A stretch of DNA of 64,000 nt from Paenibacillus thiaminolyticus (GTDB lineage: Bacteria; Bacillota; Bacilli; Paenibacillales; Paenibacillaceae). Every line of letters starts with the position of its first letter. Position 1 is the stretch's first letter. The notes below the pieces were generated by a model. That model did no database searches. It was not told the DNA's origin and was given only the letters and a program-made list of their open reading frames with translations. Positions 1 through 8,636 of this stretch are shown here, piece after piece. The stretch is from positions 1,674,001 through 1,738,000 of the forward strand of contig NZ_CP041405.1 of the NCBI RefSeq assembly GCF_007066085.1, in the 5' to 3' direction. Made by a program: the position numbers and the translations under genes.

Positions 1-217
1 TCGTCTCACACAGGCTGAGCACCACATAATTGGCGCAAGACGACGTGCTTCTGATAAGACGCTCCCCCGCCAGCTCGACTCCCCAGTCCATCAGCACATT
101 GTCGGCTTCCCGCTTGATTCGATTTTTCATCCAAGAAGCGTAATCATCCTGCTGCGGCACCGTAAGCACAGCCAGCACCAATACAAGGACAAGTGCAGTT
201 GCTATGTATTTCTTCAT
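1..217 (-). CDS. DUF4359-like secreted protein, 3' end cut by window edge
   Basis: The gene starts at an ATG at 217 behind a strong AAGGAAGGGGAGG site and runs off the left edge, so only the first 72 residues are visible. It opens with two lysines and a hydrophobic stretch of about 18 residues (signal peptide or membrane anchor). The following part contains DDYASWMKNRIKREADN and, near the edge, CANYVVLSLCET, the layout of DUF4359 proteins (a D-Y-x-x-W motif after the anchor and a Y-V-x-x-S-x-Y/C-E-T end). The function of that family is unknown. The family call rests on motif memory, not on a search. Confidence 0.6.
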   Translation of the reverse strand, partial: MKKYIATALVLVLVLAVLTVPQQDDYASWMKNRIKREADNVLMDWGVELAGERLIRSTSSCANYVVLSLCET

Positions 218-526
218 TGGCCTCCCCTTCCTTGAACGAGATTCTCAGGAAATTATACCTAGGTATAGATGGGATTGCTATGGAATGTTTCATCATTGAG
301 GGGTTAGGGCTTCTAGGTAGCCGCATCGACAGCGGAATGTACGTTCTGAAAGGGAATGCAACTCCTTCACTTCACCGGAACAGGAACACGGTCTGATGAA
401 TCATGTCATCATTATTACGATGAACATAAATAAGAGGCTGGTGAACTCTCCAGCCCCTCTTCATGTAGAAATATGGAAGTATCCGCATAAACGATTCCGA
501 GTGGGAGGAATGATTTGCTGCGGGGA
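218..526. other. Intergenic stretch without a recognised gene
   Basis: No convincing reading frame on either strand. The right part holds the terminator of the heme monooxygenase gene; the left part should hold the promoter of the DUF4359-like gene. Confidence 0.6.
430..463 (-). terminator. Rho-independent terminator of the heme monooxygenase gene
   Basis: AAGAGGCTGG at 432-441 pairs with CCAGCCCCTCTT at 450-461 with a two-base bulge; on the minus strand it is followed by a TTATTTAT run. Confidence 0.6.
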
Positions 527-853
527 TTAAGCTTGTTGGTATGCGCCTTTCACCGCTTTTACATTGTAGACGGCATGCTCCGATTTAATAATATGTTCCG
601 GCTTTGGCTTCCCCCGACTCTGTCGATGCCCTTCCAAATGCACTTCGCTCGTCTCCCAATTTTTCCACGCTTCTTCGGATTCCCAGCGAATCATGACGAT
701 GACTTCCTCGTCGCCTCGTCTCACTTTTTTGACGAGAACGCTCAAGTCGATAAATCCTTCAAATTTCTCGATCTCGCCTTCTCCCGAGAATCGCTGCACA
801 ACCAAGTCGGACGTGCCTTCTTTCACGGTAATCGTTTTTGTTTCAATAAACAT
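527..853 (-). CDS. Heme-degrading monooxygenase, IsdG/HmoA family (ABM fold)
   Basis: A 108-residue single-domain protein of the antibiotic-biosynthesis-monooxygenase fold, the size of Bacillus HmoA-type and staphylococcal IsdG-type enzymes, which cleave heme to release iron in the cytoplasm. Visible family features are the opening FIETKTITVKEG, the core VIVMIRWESEEAWKNWETSEVH and the tail HAVYNVKAVKG. A Fur-box-like sequence lies 52 bases upstream (905-919), which fits an iron-starvation gene. It is monocistronic with its own terminator. Substrate is inferred from the family; other ABM-fold proteins degrade unrelated compounds. Confidence 0.82.
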   Translation of the reverse strand: MFIETKTITVKEGTSDLVVQRFSGEGEIEKFEGFIDLSVLVKKVRRGDEEVIVMIRWESEEAWKNWETSEVHLEGHRQSRGKPKPEHIIKSEHAVYNVKAVKGAYQQA

Positions 854-904
854 TTATTTTCCTCTCCTTCTAAATAAATCATATCACGCTGCTTCCATTA
901 TAAT

Positions 905-919
905 TGATGATGATTATTA
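905..919 (-). promoter_or_regulatory. Fur box-like operator
   Basis: TGATGATGATTATTA matches the Bacillus 7-1-7 Fur consensus TGATAATnATTATCA at 12 of 14 defined positions. It lies just upstream of the heme monooxygenase start, where a repressor would block its promoter. Confidence 0.65.
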
Positions 920-983
920 TTTTCAATTAAGTTTCCTATGCCGACGCTCTCATGACCGTTGGGGATAGCGCGAGAATACAATA

Positions 984-1016
984 AAAGCCCTTTGCATCTA
1001 AGCGCAAAAGGCTTCT
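984..1016 (-). terminator. Rho-independent terminator of the ferritin-like gene
   Basis: On the minus strand AAGCCTTTTGC and GCAAAGGGCTTTTATTGT form a stem ending in a T-rich tail, 23 bases past the stop of the gene at 1039. Confidence 0.75.
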
Positions 1017-1038
1017 CAACGAAGGAATCATCTCCTAA

Positions 1039-1578
1039 TTATTCATGGGCATGCTTGATCATTCTTCGCAAATCCAGGTTCAGGATGTAGTTGTATTTGT
1101 CGGCATGCTTCAACTCGTCCGTTAAAATCTCGAATACCATGTCACGGTAATAGCGGTTCGGCAAACCGGCACGGATGTCGCGGTAACGCTCCATCGCGGC
1201 GAGTTCACCGAACAGCGCCCGCCGCACTCCATCGATATATGATTTTGGTTTCTCGAAGCTCTCGCCTCCATCGGCCTGAATCGTCTGTCCGGTCAGGTCC
1301 TTGTATATTTTACGGAACATCCGGTTATGCTTCCGTTCATCCTCCCGGATGCTAGCAATGATCGTCTTATCTTCAGCAGACGGTGCGATGCTGATCAAGT
1401 AGCTGTAAAATAATTCATCCTCCCGTTCCCCCGACACAGCTTGCTTAATGAGCTCAAGCGCCTCCTGGAGCGACTTATAAGATGGAATCTGATCCCTCAT
1501 CTGCCCATAAGGATACAGATTCGGCATGTGCTCAGGGAAATGAGGCAGCAGCGGCATACCAGGCATGATACGGTACAA
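1039..1578 (-). CDS. Ferritin-like domain protein (rubrerythrin-related)
   Basis: A 179-residue protein with the four-helix ferritin-like fold. Carboxylate/histidine motifs expected for a di-iron site are visible in order: GEREDELFYSYL (about residue 50), REDERKHNRMF (about 78), GELAAMERYRDI (about 124) and TDELKHADKYNYIL (about 153). The first 30 residues are rich in proline and methionine and unlike the core. Bacilli carry several such proteins, often linked to spores or oxidative stress; the exact role here is not shown. The gene stands alone with its own terminator. Confidence 0.75.
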   Translation of the reverse strand: MYRIMPGMPLLPHFPEHMPNLYPYGQMRDQIPSYKSLQEALELIKQAVSGEREDELFYSYLISIAPSAEDKTIIASIREDERKHNRMFRKIYKDLTGQTIQADGGESFEKPKSYIDGVRRALFGELAAMERYRDIRAGLPNRYYRDMVFEILTDELKHADKYNYILNLDLRRMIKHAHE

Positions 1579-1617
1579 ATTATCCCCTCCGATTCAGTTA
1601 TTCTCCTGTATCTTATT

Positions 1618-1833
1618 TCAGAGGGGGTACATTTGTACCATGTCCATAGGCGGCAGCCGTTCCCGCGCCAGAGTTGAATCCCATTCAATAATAAAATATG
1701 GCTGGAGGGCCGGGTTCCAGATCCCGATGCTGCTCACGCCCTTTTCCTTAATCAGCAGCAGAGGCAGCCCGTACTGGTATGCCATCGCCGGTTCAATCTG
1801 ATGAGGAGTGGAATCCTGCGTGAATGCAGCAAT
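1618..1833 (-). pseudogene. Gene remnant (C-terminal piece of an unidentified protein)
   Basis: An open frame of about 70 codons on the minus strand encodes a protein-like sequence with HQIEPAMAYQYGLPLLLIKE and ALQPYFIIEWDSTLARERLP, ending in TGA at 1618. The frame is closed by TAA directly upstream (1834-1836) and there is no start codon with a ribosome binding site, so it looks like the surviving 3' end of a decayed gene. I cannot name the family with confidence. Confidence 0.5.
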
Positions 1834-2376
1834 TTAGGTTAGTTACGCTTCGATTTGATGAAATTCCTGCGAAAGCACATTATTTTCATCGTTGTTTGTC
1901 TTTTATGTATGGAATAGTCTGATAATTGATGCCGTTTTGCAGGATTCCCTGTAAGGGAGTACACGTCATAAAGGAAAGCTGCATATTTGCAGTATTTCGG
2001 CGGTTCAAGCTTTGAGAATCAGGGGGACTGTCACATTGTAGCTATATACTACTTTTGAGCCCCCTTCTGCCTACTCTAAAATCGGGCATCAAACGCAGAA
2101 TGTCGGCTGAATATCCGCCTCGCTGACCAGCGAGATGCCTAGCTTCGCCGGGCCGTTCGGGGAATAAGAGACGTGTCTCCCCATTCGGCTTCGTGGCGGC
2201 AAGGGTCAAGCTCATTGCGGGTGATGTCTTTTTTGCGGCAAGGGTATATGAGCCCGTGTTCGGTGAGGCGCTGGACCTGTTGTCTCCCCTGCCCCGACGC
2301 GATATACTTTGGGGTTGAGAAGAGACGGACCCCGGTTGATGCGGAACGTCCAGACTAAGGATAAGGGGACACGACG
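1834..2376. other. Intergenic stretch with CCTGCA/TGCAG-type repeats
   Basis: Bases 1834-1995 contain AAATTCCTGCGAAAG, TTTTGCAGGATTCC and GCATATTTGCAG, short motifs of the kind clustered at 20430-20990. No recognisable gene was found at 2000-2376. Confidence 0.4.
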
Positions 2377-2889
2377 ATGAACTACATGTACCTCAAGATC
2401 GATGATCCGGACAATGGGTTCACCTATTATTTTGAAGTGGACGGCGATCGCGTCGCCTACCGACAGATCGAGCTGTCGGAGAACAACGGATGCAGACTGT
2501 CGATCGCGCCTGACTTCCATTTGAGCGAAGTGCTTATCGATTACGAAGAACAAGACCTTATCGCCAAGGAAGAATTCGAGCGGGCATGGACGGCGGCCGT
2601 GCTGCCCTATCAATCCGCCTGGGAGCAGACGAAGCGGGAATACCGCATTGGGGATGCAGTCACCGGCGGAATTGCGATGTTCTATCCGCAGGGGGTCATC
2701 ATCCAGATAGGCCCGGGACGGTACGGCGCCGCCCGCAGGGAAGAGCTCGCTCCCGCTCCCCTGCCCGAATACTTGTATCCCGGCCACCGGGCCGACGGCA
2801 TCGTGCTCGGGTACGATGAAGACAACTTCTGGCTCGTACTGGGGGATGTCCGCGTAACGGAAGAAAACATCGCCATCGAATGGGGTTAA
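2377..2889 (+). CDS. Hypothetical protein, possible S1-like fold in C-terminal half
   Basis: A 170-residue acidic cytoplasmic protein with an AAGGGG ribosome binding site 10 bases before the ATG. I do not recognise the family. The C-terminal half (from about residue 90) reads YRIGDAVTGGIAMFYPQGVI and later HRADGIVLGYDEDNFWLVL, a pattern reminiscent of S1/OB-fold beta strands (G-D-x-V-x-G at the start of strand 1), but the match is weak. The coding frame has the normal base composition of the neighbours and no lesions, so it is probably a real gene. Confidence 0.55.
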   Translation: MNYMYLKIDDPDNGFTYYFEVDGDRVAYRQIELSENNGCRLSIAPDFHLSEVLIDYEEQDLIAKEEFERAWTAAVLPYQSAWEQTKREYRIGDAVTGGIAMFYPQGVIIQIGPGRYGAARREELAPAPLPEYLYPGHRADGIVLGYDEDNFWLVLGDVRVTEENIAIEWG

Positions 2890-3053
2890 TCCGAGGAGGC
2901 CTACAGCCACCAGCCACTCAGCTGATGATCAGGCCTCGCTCCAGTACCTTGCAAAAACGTAATGTGCTCGTCACCTAATTGCATTCCGCATGAAAGCGGC
3001 ATGGCTTATGATGAATGTACCGCATAAGCATACAAAATTGAAGGTGAGGCATT

Positions 3054-3455
3054 ATGAAAAAATTTACAATGATCATCGTCTCCATTGCCGTTATGGCATC
3101 GATAGTAGTCGCAGGCTTTCTTATTTTCGGAGTCGATGCAGCCAAAATGAAGGCCGAGTGGGGCACAACCAAAATGTATGTGCATATTACCGAAAACGGC
3201 AAGGAAGAAACGATCGGCGCGGACAGCAAAGATCCGTTTTCACGTTACTACTACACACTGACCGCCTATGACGAGCATGGCAATGAAGCGACGGTTTCCT
3301 TCAGCGCCAACAAAAATTTGCGGCGCGATTCGTTCCTCCTCGTGTATGTCAAGGATGGCGAAGACGGCAATGGGGTTCGGGACATCGGACGATATGACGA
3401 AGTAACGAAGGAGGACATTCCGGCCAAGGCCAGAGAGCAACTGGGTGTAAAATAA
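3054..3455 (+). CDS. YxeA family protein (DUF1093)
   Basis: A 133-residue protein with an N-terminal membrane segment (residues 5-27) and a small exported domain. The WGTTKMYVHITENGK and RYYYTLTAYDEHGNEATVSF segments are typical of YxeA/DUF1093 proteins, secreted OB-fold-like proteins of unknown function common in Bacilli. The start ATG has an AAGGTGAGG site seven bases upstream, and a strong terminator follows. Confidence 0.8.
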   Translation: MKKFTMIIVSIAVMASIVVAGFLIFGVDAAKMKAEWGTTKMYVHITENGKEETIGADSKDPFSRYYYTLTAYDEHGNEATVSFSANKNLRRDSFLLVYVKDGEDGNGVRDIGRYDEVTKEDIPAKAREQLGVK

Positions 3456-3462
3456 AAGGAAC

Positions 3463-3494
3463 CAAGCCCTGCCGAACCCGGCAGGGCTTTCATC
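3463..3494 (+). terminator. Rho-independent terminator of the yxeA-like gene
   Basis: AAGCCCTGCC, a six-base loop, GGCAGGGCTT and a T-rich tail, 10 bases after the stop codon. Confidence 0.85.
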
Positions 3495-3576
3495 TTGGCA
3501 GACTCCGCTTAGAGCAGAGAATATTCCGCCTGACTCATGCCGTAAATCGCTTGTTCCTCTCCAAGAAGATAAGTCG

Positions 3577-3741
3577 TCACTCCATGTTCAGCCATTCCCC
3601 GCAATGCTGCGCCAAGCCTTCCAATTCATTCAGAAAAACGCTGGCATGATATCCATCACAAACGGCATGATGCACCTGCAATGAAACGGGCAATCGCGTT
3701 TGCCCATCCTGCTCACGTGTGCGGATAGATATGGATAGACA
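3577..3741 (-). pseudogene. Chloramphenicol acetyltransferase (CatA) remnant
   Basis: On the minus strand a short frame encodes RLPVSLQVHHAVCDGYHASV, which carries the CatA active-site signature H-H-A-V-C-D-G-Y-H followed by FLNELEGL. The frame lacks the N-terminal two thirds of the roughly 215-residue enzyme and stops early in a TGA at 3577; a second frame below it reads like the displaced C-terminus. The gene is therefore truncated and frameshifted and cannot give an active enzyme. Confidence 0.8.
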
Positions 3742-3807
3742 ACATTTACCTGCGTGTGAGACAATAATGCAGAAAATTCATCTATCGAGACCGGGAGTGA
3801 ACCACCA

Positions 3808-5862
3808 GTGATTGAATGTCAAGATTGCGGCACGCAGGTCAGCGAATCCGTCGGCTACTGTCCCCGATGCGGTTCCCGGCTGCCCGACAAAAATAAACGC
3901 CGCTCAAACTTCAAGAGACGTAATCTGATCGCCACCCTGCTCAGTCTCGTCATTGTATGCTCCCTCATCCTGCTTGTCGATTACCAGAACACGCCGGACA
4001 AATACAACGAATGGTTCTCCACAGATGCCGCCGAATCGACGGAGGAGACTGCCGCCGGCCTCAAGGAAGAAGCCTGGGATAAGCAGCTCGAGGCCTATTT
4101 GGCAGACGGGAAGAAAGACCTCGCGCTTGAGCTTCTGCAGCAGCAGATTGCCGCTCAGGGAGCGAGTGCGCAGCTCTATGGCTGGGCGGCGGAACGATTC
4201 AGCCAGCACCGCTATCCTGCGGAAGCCGCCGCGATCTGGCTGGAAGGGATAATGGAGACAGGCGCGCCCGAGTTGGCGGAGCAATTGCGGCAGGCCGTGG
4301 CGCCCGCGGATATGATAGAGTCGGGCTCGCTCAAGCGCTTCCTGAAGACGGCCTACGGCAAGCCTGCCGAGCAGATTACATGGGAGGATCTGTATCAGCT
4401 CAAGTCTTTGAGCATTAGCGATGAGAGAATTTCCTTCCAGTTGGAGGCGAGGGACATCAATCATACGGGCAATGCCGATGATTCCGGATTGTTATCCGAG
4501 CCCTTGCGGACCAAATTTACAGAGCGGCCTTGGACAACGGGAGAGCTTGCTTTATTCTGGGGACTGCGCTCGCTGCAATGGGACGTCTCCGCGAAACTCC
4601 TGGATGAGCGGGTGCTTCTGACTCTGCCCGATATGCAGCAGTTGCGCCTGGCGTACGGATTCAGGCAGAATCCGTTGACATGGGCCAGCCTTAGCGGACT
4701 GGAGGAGCTGTCCCTGCAAGGCACCGGGCTTGCGAGCCTGGAAGGAATCGGCCAGCTACAGAATCTGAGAAAGCTGGAACTGGAGCGGACCAAGGTGGAT
4801 AATCTCGAACCGCTGGCTGCCTTAAGCGGGCTAGAATCGCTGACGCTGCGGCGCAACGATCTGATCACATCCGTAGAGCAGGTGTCCCAATTGAGCGGCT
4901 TGAGAGAGCTGACGCTGGAGGGAGAGGAACTGTTCATGCTCCAGCCGCTGGCGGAGCTGACACAGCTTGAAGCGCTTGCCCTGCACCGCACCGGAACCAA
5001 AGATATCTCCTTCGCCGCGCAATTGCCGGCGCTCACATCGCTCACGCTCGAGGGCAACAGCCAGCTAAGCAATCTGGCTCCGCTTGCCCGCTTGACGGGG
5101 CTGACGCATTTGGCGCTCGATGCCGGCCATTCGGATAAGCTGGGGGGACTTGCCAAGCTGACGAATCTGGAGTCGCTGCATCTGAGGGGGATCAACGATT
5201 TGAGCCCGCTGGCTCATCTGAAGAAGCTGCGCAGTCTGGAGCTGAGAAGATCGTCCGGGACGCACGATCTGCGCTCGCTCGCTGGACTTACCCGATTGGA
5301 GGAGCTGTCCCTCGTCGACAACGTCGGCGGAATTGACGAGGCCGGCTCGATCTTCAAGCTGGGCAAGCTCAAGCGGCTGCGGGTCATGGACAGCAACGTA
5401 TATGGCGACATGTCCGGCATCAGTTCCCTGCGGGAGCTGGAGGAGCTGTACATCCAGAACTCGGAGGTGCAGCTCAAGCTGGCGTCCCTAACCGGGCTTG
5501 GCAAGCTGAAGAAGGTGGCCATCAACAACAGCGAACTGATTGATAACGTCTATATCGAGCGGCAAGGGTTCATGACCAGCTATTATTATGATAACCGGGA
5601 CTGGGACAAGGAGCTCGGCCAATGGAAAGCCCCGCCGCAGCTTGAGGCGCTGGAGCTGACCGGCAACAAGCTGACGACGCTGTCATTCGCGGCCAGACTG
5701 GGCAAGCTGACGCACCTGAATCTGGAGGATAACAGCATTACGAGCATCGAGCCGCTATTGAAGCTGCCGCAGCTGCGGCTGATCAATCTGCGGGAGAATC
5801 CCGTCCTGGACTGGTCGCCTGCCGATCAGATGCAGGATACCGTGTTTTTGCGCACCATGTAG
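3808..5862 (+). CDS. Zinc-ribbon, membrane-anchored leucine-rich-repeat protein
   Basis: A 684-residue protein. Residues 4-21 form a zinc ribbon (C4, C7, C18, C21; CQDCG and CPRCG), a basic patch follows, then one membrane segment (about 41-58), placing the ribbon in the cytoplasm and the rest outside. Residues 90-190 are helical and may carry tetratricopeptide-like repeats. From about 290 to the end there are many leucine-rich repeats of the L-x-x-L-x-x-L-x-L-x-x-T/N type (for example LRKLELERTKVDNLEPLAAL), similar to internalin-like repeats. The start is a GTG at 3808 behind GGGAGTG. Such proteins bind partners, but the ligand is not shown. It is a single gene with a terminator. Confidence 0.75.
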   Translation: MIECQDCGTQVSESVGYCPRCGSRLPDKNKRRSNFKRRNLIATLLSLVIVCSLILLVDYQNTPDKYNEWFSTDAAESTEETAAGLKEEAWDKQLEAYLADGKKDLALELLQQQIAAQGASAQLYGWAAERFSQHRYPAEAAAIWLEGIMETGAPELAEQLRQAVAPADMIESGSLKRFLKTAYGKPAEQITWEDLYQLKSLSISDERISFQLEARDINHTGNADDSGLLSEPLRTKFTERPWTTGELALFWGLRSLQWDVSAKLLDERVLLTLPDMQQLRLAYGFRQNPLTWASLSGLEELSLQGTGLASLEGIGQLQNLRKLELERTKVDNLEPLAALSGLESLTLRRNDLITSVEQVSQLSGLRELTLEGEELFMLQPLAELTQLEALALHRTGTKDISFAAQLPALTSLTLEGNSQLSNLAPLARLTGLTHLALDAGHSDKLGGLAKLTNLESLHLRGINDLSPLAHLKKLRSLELRRSSGTHDLRSLAGLTRLEELSLVDNVGGIDEAGSIFKLGKLKRLRVMDSNVYGDMSGISSLRELEELYIQNSEVQLKLASLTGLGKLKKVAINNSELIDNVYIERQGFMTSYYYDNRDWDKELGQWKAPPQLEALELTGNKLTTLSFAARLGKLTHLNLEDNSITSIEPLLKLPQLRLINLRENPVLDWSPADQMQDTVFLRTM

Positions 5863-5896
5863 CCAAGCGCCGATTCGAAGCGCAATTGTGAATTAT

Positions 5897-5930
5897 GCAG
5901 GGCCCCATCGCAAGCCGGGGGCCCTATTTG
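5897..5930 (+). terminator. Rho-independent terminator of the leucine-rich-repeat gene
   Basis: AGGGCCCC and GGGGGCCCT form a GC-rich stem around a short loop, followed by ATTTGC; the T tail is weak. Confidence 0.6.
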
Positions 5931-6102
5931 CATCCGCGCGGCAACCCGTTAATTGACACGGCAAAATCTTAGAAGTTATTATAGAGCTGCGAACTCTTTA
6001 ATTGGGAATGGATTTTACTCCATCCTCTTCCTAACAGATCGCACCGCGCCTGAACGAACCCCGGAACCTTGATATCAAGTGAATGAGAGGAGGCTAGTAT
6101 GT

Positions 6103-6699
6103 ATGGCAAACCCATGGCATGAACGTTTTCATGCAGAGGACTATTATTATGGAGAAGAAGCGAATCTATTTATTCAACAACAGGCCTTTCGGTTAGAGGC
6201 AGGCAAGAAGATCATCGCATTGGCAGAAGGAGAAGGCAGAAATGCGGTGTTTTTGGCAACGAGAGGGCATGATGTGACCGCCCTTGATTACGCGGAAAGC
6301 GGTCTGCTCAAAACGAAAAAGCTGGCCCAGAAGCATGCGGTCCAAGTCCATACCGAACAGGTGGATCTCTTGACAGATCGCGTGCCGCACGAGGAATACG
6401 ATGCAGCCATCATGGTATTTGGACATTTTCATCAAGAGGACCAGAAATCGGTGCTTGCGAAGCTGAAACAAACGGTAAAACCCGGCGGGATGATCATGCT
6501 TGAAGTATACTCCAAGGAGCAATTGCATTATGGAACAGGCGGCCCAAGGGATCCGGGCATGCTGTACGAGCCGCATGATCTGCTTGCCTGGTGCGAAGGT
6601 CATAAAGTCATCCATTTCTTCTATGGAGAACAAGAGCGGGTGGAAGGAAAGGGGCATACGGGTCTAGCCCATGTCATTCAGCTTGTAGTAAGAAAATAA
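6103..6699 (+). CDS. Class I SAM-dependent methyltransferase
   Basis: A cytoplasmic protein of 198 residues when started at the ATG at 6103, which has GAGAGGAGG ten bases upstream; a longer frame from GTG at 6079 would include the ribosome binding site and is unlikely. The Rossmann fold shows as IIALAEGEGRNAVFLATRGH (SAM motif I), VTALDYAESGL (acidic residue after strand 2), YDAAIMVFGHF (motif IV) and LKPGG-like VKPGGMIMLEVY. It resembles the TehB/YodH-like small methyltransferases of Bacilli; the substrate cannot be read from the sequence. Confidence 0.8.
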   Translation: MANPWHERFHAEDYYYGEEANLFIQQQAFRLEAGKKIIALAEGEGRNAVFLATRGHDVTALDYAESGLLKTKKLAQKHAVQVHTEQVDLLTDRVPHEEYDAAIMVFGHFHQEDQKSVLAKLKQTVKPGGMIMLEVYSKEQLHYGTGGPRDPGMLYEPHDLLAWCEGHKVIHFFYGEQERVEGKGHTGLAHVIQLVVRK

Positions 6700-6747
6700 G
6701 GTGCAAACCTGTACCCTATCCTTCCATACCATCATATTGCAAGGCGC

Positions 6748-6778
6748 AGAAAGGCGGATGATGCTGCCTTTCTTTTTC
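6748..6778 (+). terminator. Rho-independent terminator after the methyltransferase gene
   Basis: AGAAAGGC (6748-6755) pairs with GCCTTTCT (6765-6772), followed by TTTT. Confidence 0.8.
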
Positions 6779-6798
6779 TATGCGCGTAAGCCAAGAAA

Positions 6799-7587
6799 TC
6801 AACACCGGAACAGCTCGTCTTCCGTCTTGCATAACGGCAGTCCCATCCGGGCGTGCAGCTTGACGAGCCAAGGCTGGGTCAGGCCGGCCGCTTGCACCAG
6901 GGCTGCGTCGGCGAATACCTCCGTCTCCGCTCCCTCCTGCAGGACACGCCCTTGCTTCAATATATACACGTAATTGCAAATTTCATAAATCAAATCAATA
7001 TCATGACTCGAAATCAGTATTTTGTTCCCTGCTTCGGCCAATTCCCGGATCAGCTCCATCATCATCTGTCTGCCTTCCGGATCGAGCCCCGCCGTAGGCT
7101 CATCAAGCAGCAGCCATTGCGTATCGAGCACCAGCGCCCCGGCAATCGCTACCCGCTTCTTCTGCCCGTAGCTCAAATACTGCACAGGCTTATCGCGGAA
7201 GCCCGCTGCGCCAACCGTCGCCAACGCTTGATTGACCCGTTCCGCGATCTCCTCTTCTCCCCTCCCCAGATTCCGGAGAGCAAAAGCGACATCATCCGCC
7301 ACGCTCGAATAAAAAATTTGCTGATCCGGGTCCTGAAAAACAATTCCCACTTCGGTCCGCAAAGACAACAGATCCTTCTTGCCGTAGCGGAGCGGCCGCC
7401 CATGGAACAGCACTTCCCCGCCTGACGGCTTCAGCAGACCGAGCAGCAGCTTGAACAGCGTCGATTTCCCCGAGCCATTGGCGCCGACGAGCCCGATAAT
7501 ATTGCCTTTCGCCAAATCAATCGAGACATCATCCAGCGCCCGCTGGCCGTCTTCATATTCATAGCAGAGATGATTCGTGGATAACAT
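6799..7587 (-). CDS. cbiO: Cobalt ECF transporter ATPase CbiO
   Basis: The ATP-binding subunit of the CbiMNQO energy-coupling-factor importer that brings cobalt ions into the cell for corrin synthesis. Walker A (GANGSGKST, about residue 35), Q-loop (FQDPDQQIF), ABC signature (LSYGQKKR), Walker B ([13 protein letters not shown]) and switch histidine (ISSHD) are all present in the right order, and the length (262) is normal. The start chosen, MLSTNH at 7587, follows AGAGGGTGG; an upstream ATG at 7629 would add 14 unconserved residues. It is the last gene of the riboswitch-controlled cobalamin operon. Confidence 0.93.
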   Translation of the reverse strand: MLSTNHLCYEYEDGQRALDDVSIDLAKGNIIGLVGANGSGKSTLFKLLLGLLKPSGGEVLFHGRPLRYGKKDLLSLRTEVGIVFQDPDQQIFYSSVADDVAFALRNLGRGEEEIAERVNQALATVGAAGFRDKPVQYLSYGQKKRVAIAGALVLDTQWLLLDEPTAGLDPEGRQMMMELIRELAEAGNKILISSHDIDLIYEICNYVYILKQGRVLQEGAETEVFADAALVQAAGLTQPWLVKLHARMGLPLCKTEDELFRC

Positions 7588-7672
7588 CCGTCCACCCTCT
7601 TTCATAATCGAGGCAACTCCAGTGTCCAAAAGGGCCGGTTGTCAGCGCCAAGAAGCTTGCTTGAACTGCCTC

Positions 7673-8350
7673 TTACACGTGGAAGTCGCCTTGGAACAGC
7701 TTCACATCAAGCACAACCGACATGTCGCGATAGCGTAACATCACGCGCTGGAATAACACATTCACCAGCATGGCCAGCGATTTGTAGCTGTTTTTGAGCC
7801 CGTGATAGCCGAACCGAAGCTGCTGCGCATGGCGAATGGCCGCCGCTTCTTCGATAAAAATAAAGATAAAACGGTAAATCAGAACCATTAATTCGATGAG
7901 AAGAACGGGAATATGGATCGTTCTCATCACCTTGACCAGCTGCTGCACCGGAACCGTTAAGACAAAAAAGAGGGTGCAGGCCAGACAAGCCGTGCTTCTG
8001 AACAATACTTGCGCAGCAGCTTGCAGGGTCGCATCTGAAATGCCCAAATACAAGGAACCGGCCTGCACCTTCCATAACAGTCCATCCGCAGACGGCGACA
8101 CGGATATGAGAATCGAGATGATGCTGAACAGTAAAAAAGAAAACGGAAGCATAAACCATTTTATATAGTAGCCGCACTTCATTTTGGCGACATACATGGT
8201 TAGCGGAACAAGCAGCAGACAGATGGCAGCCTGCAACACCGCCGGACCGCTCAAGGACAGGATTAGCAGCAGCATATACCCGGATGTTTTGATGTAGGGA
8301 GATACGCCAATCCAGCGGTTGTGATAGGCATATTTATCAATGGTCAGCAT
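7673..8350 (-). CDS. cbiQ: Cobalt ECF transporter transmembrane protein CbiQ
   Basis: The integral T-component of the CbiMNQO importer, 225 residues from the ATG at 8350, with four to five hydrophobic helices. The coupling motif that touches the ATPase shows near the C-terminus as AAAIRHAQQLRFGYHG (A-R-x-x-R-G-like). It overlaps the end of cbiN by 14 bases, which indicates translational coupling. The open frame extends upstream through cbiN in another phase, but that part is a shadow. The gap to cbiO is 85 bases. Confidence 0.9.
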   Translation of the reverse strand: MLTIDKYAYHNRWIGVSPYIKTSGYMLLLILSLSGPAVLQAAICLLLVPLTMYVAKMKCGYYIKWFMLPFSFLLFSIISILISVSPSADGLLWKVQAGSLYLGISDATLQAAAQVLFRSTACLACTLFFVLTVPVQQLVKVMRTIHIPVLLIELMVLIYRFIFIFIEEAAAIRHAQQLRFGYHGLKNSYKSLAMLVNVLFQRVMLRYRDMSVVLDVKLFQGDFHV

Positions 8351-8636
8351 GTTCCTGCTTCCGCTTGCCGCGCTGCACTCCGATGACGTAGGCGATAATC
8401 CCGGTTCCGATACAGCCCTGCAGCGTGAACAGCAAGCTCTCGATCTCGCCGCTCTTCGGCTCATATACGGGAGTGAACCACGGTTCATAGTCCGGATGGA
8501 GTTCCGAGATCGCCGCTTCCGCCTCCCCGTCCGATCCTTCATACGCGGCATCTCGATTCAGGATAAAAGGACTTACGATTAAAATAACGACCAGCAGCAA
8601 GAGAACGAGATTGATATTGATTTTTTTCATTGCCAT
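8337..8636 (-). CDS. cbiN: Cobalt ECF transporter auxiliary protein CbiN
   Basis: A 99-residue protein with two membrane helices (about residues 8-26 and 66-88) joined by an acidic extracytoplasmic loop containing HPDYEPWFTPVYEPKSGEIE, the CbiN hallmark. CbiN helps CbiM load cobalt. The start overlaps the last codons of cbiM; ATG at 8636 (MAMKK) has AAGGCGG upstream, and ATG at 8630 is an alternative. It lies between cbiM and cbiQ, the usual order. Confidence 0.92.
   Translation of the reverse strand: MAMKKININLVLLLLVVILIVSPFILNRDAAYEGSDGEAEAAISELHPDYEPWFTPVYEPKSGEIESLLFTLQGCIGTGIIAYVIGVQRGKRKQEHADH

Noticed and set aside
2212..2910. Minus-strand frame of 232 codons opposite the hypothetical gene at 2377
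   Set aside because: Composition is proline/arginine-rich like an antisense shadow, it has no ribosome binding site, and the plus-strand gene has a good start.
6748..6778. Terminator of the cobalamin operon
   Set aside because: The T run is on the plus strand only, so it serves the methyltransferase gene; no clear terminator was found after cbiO.
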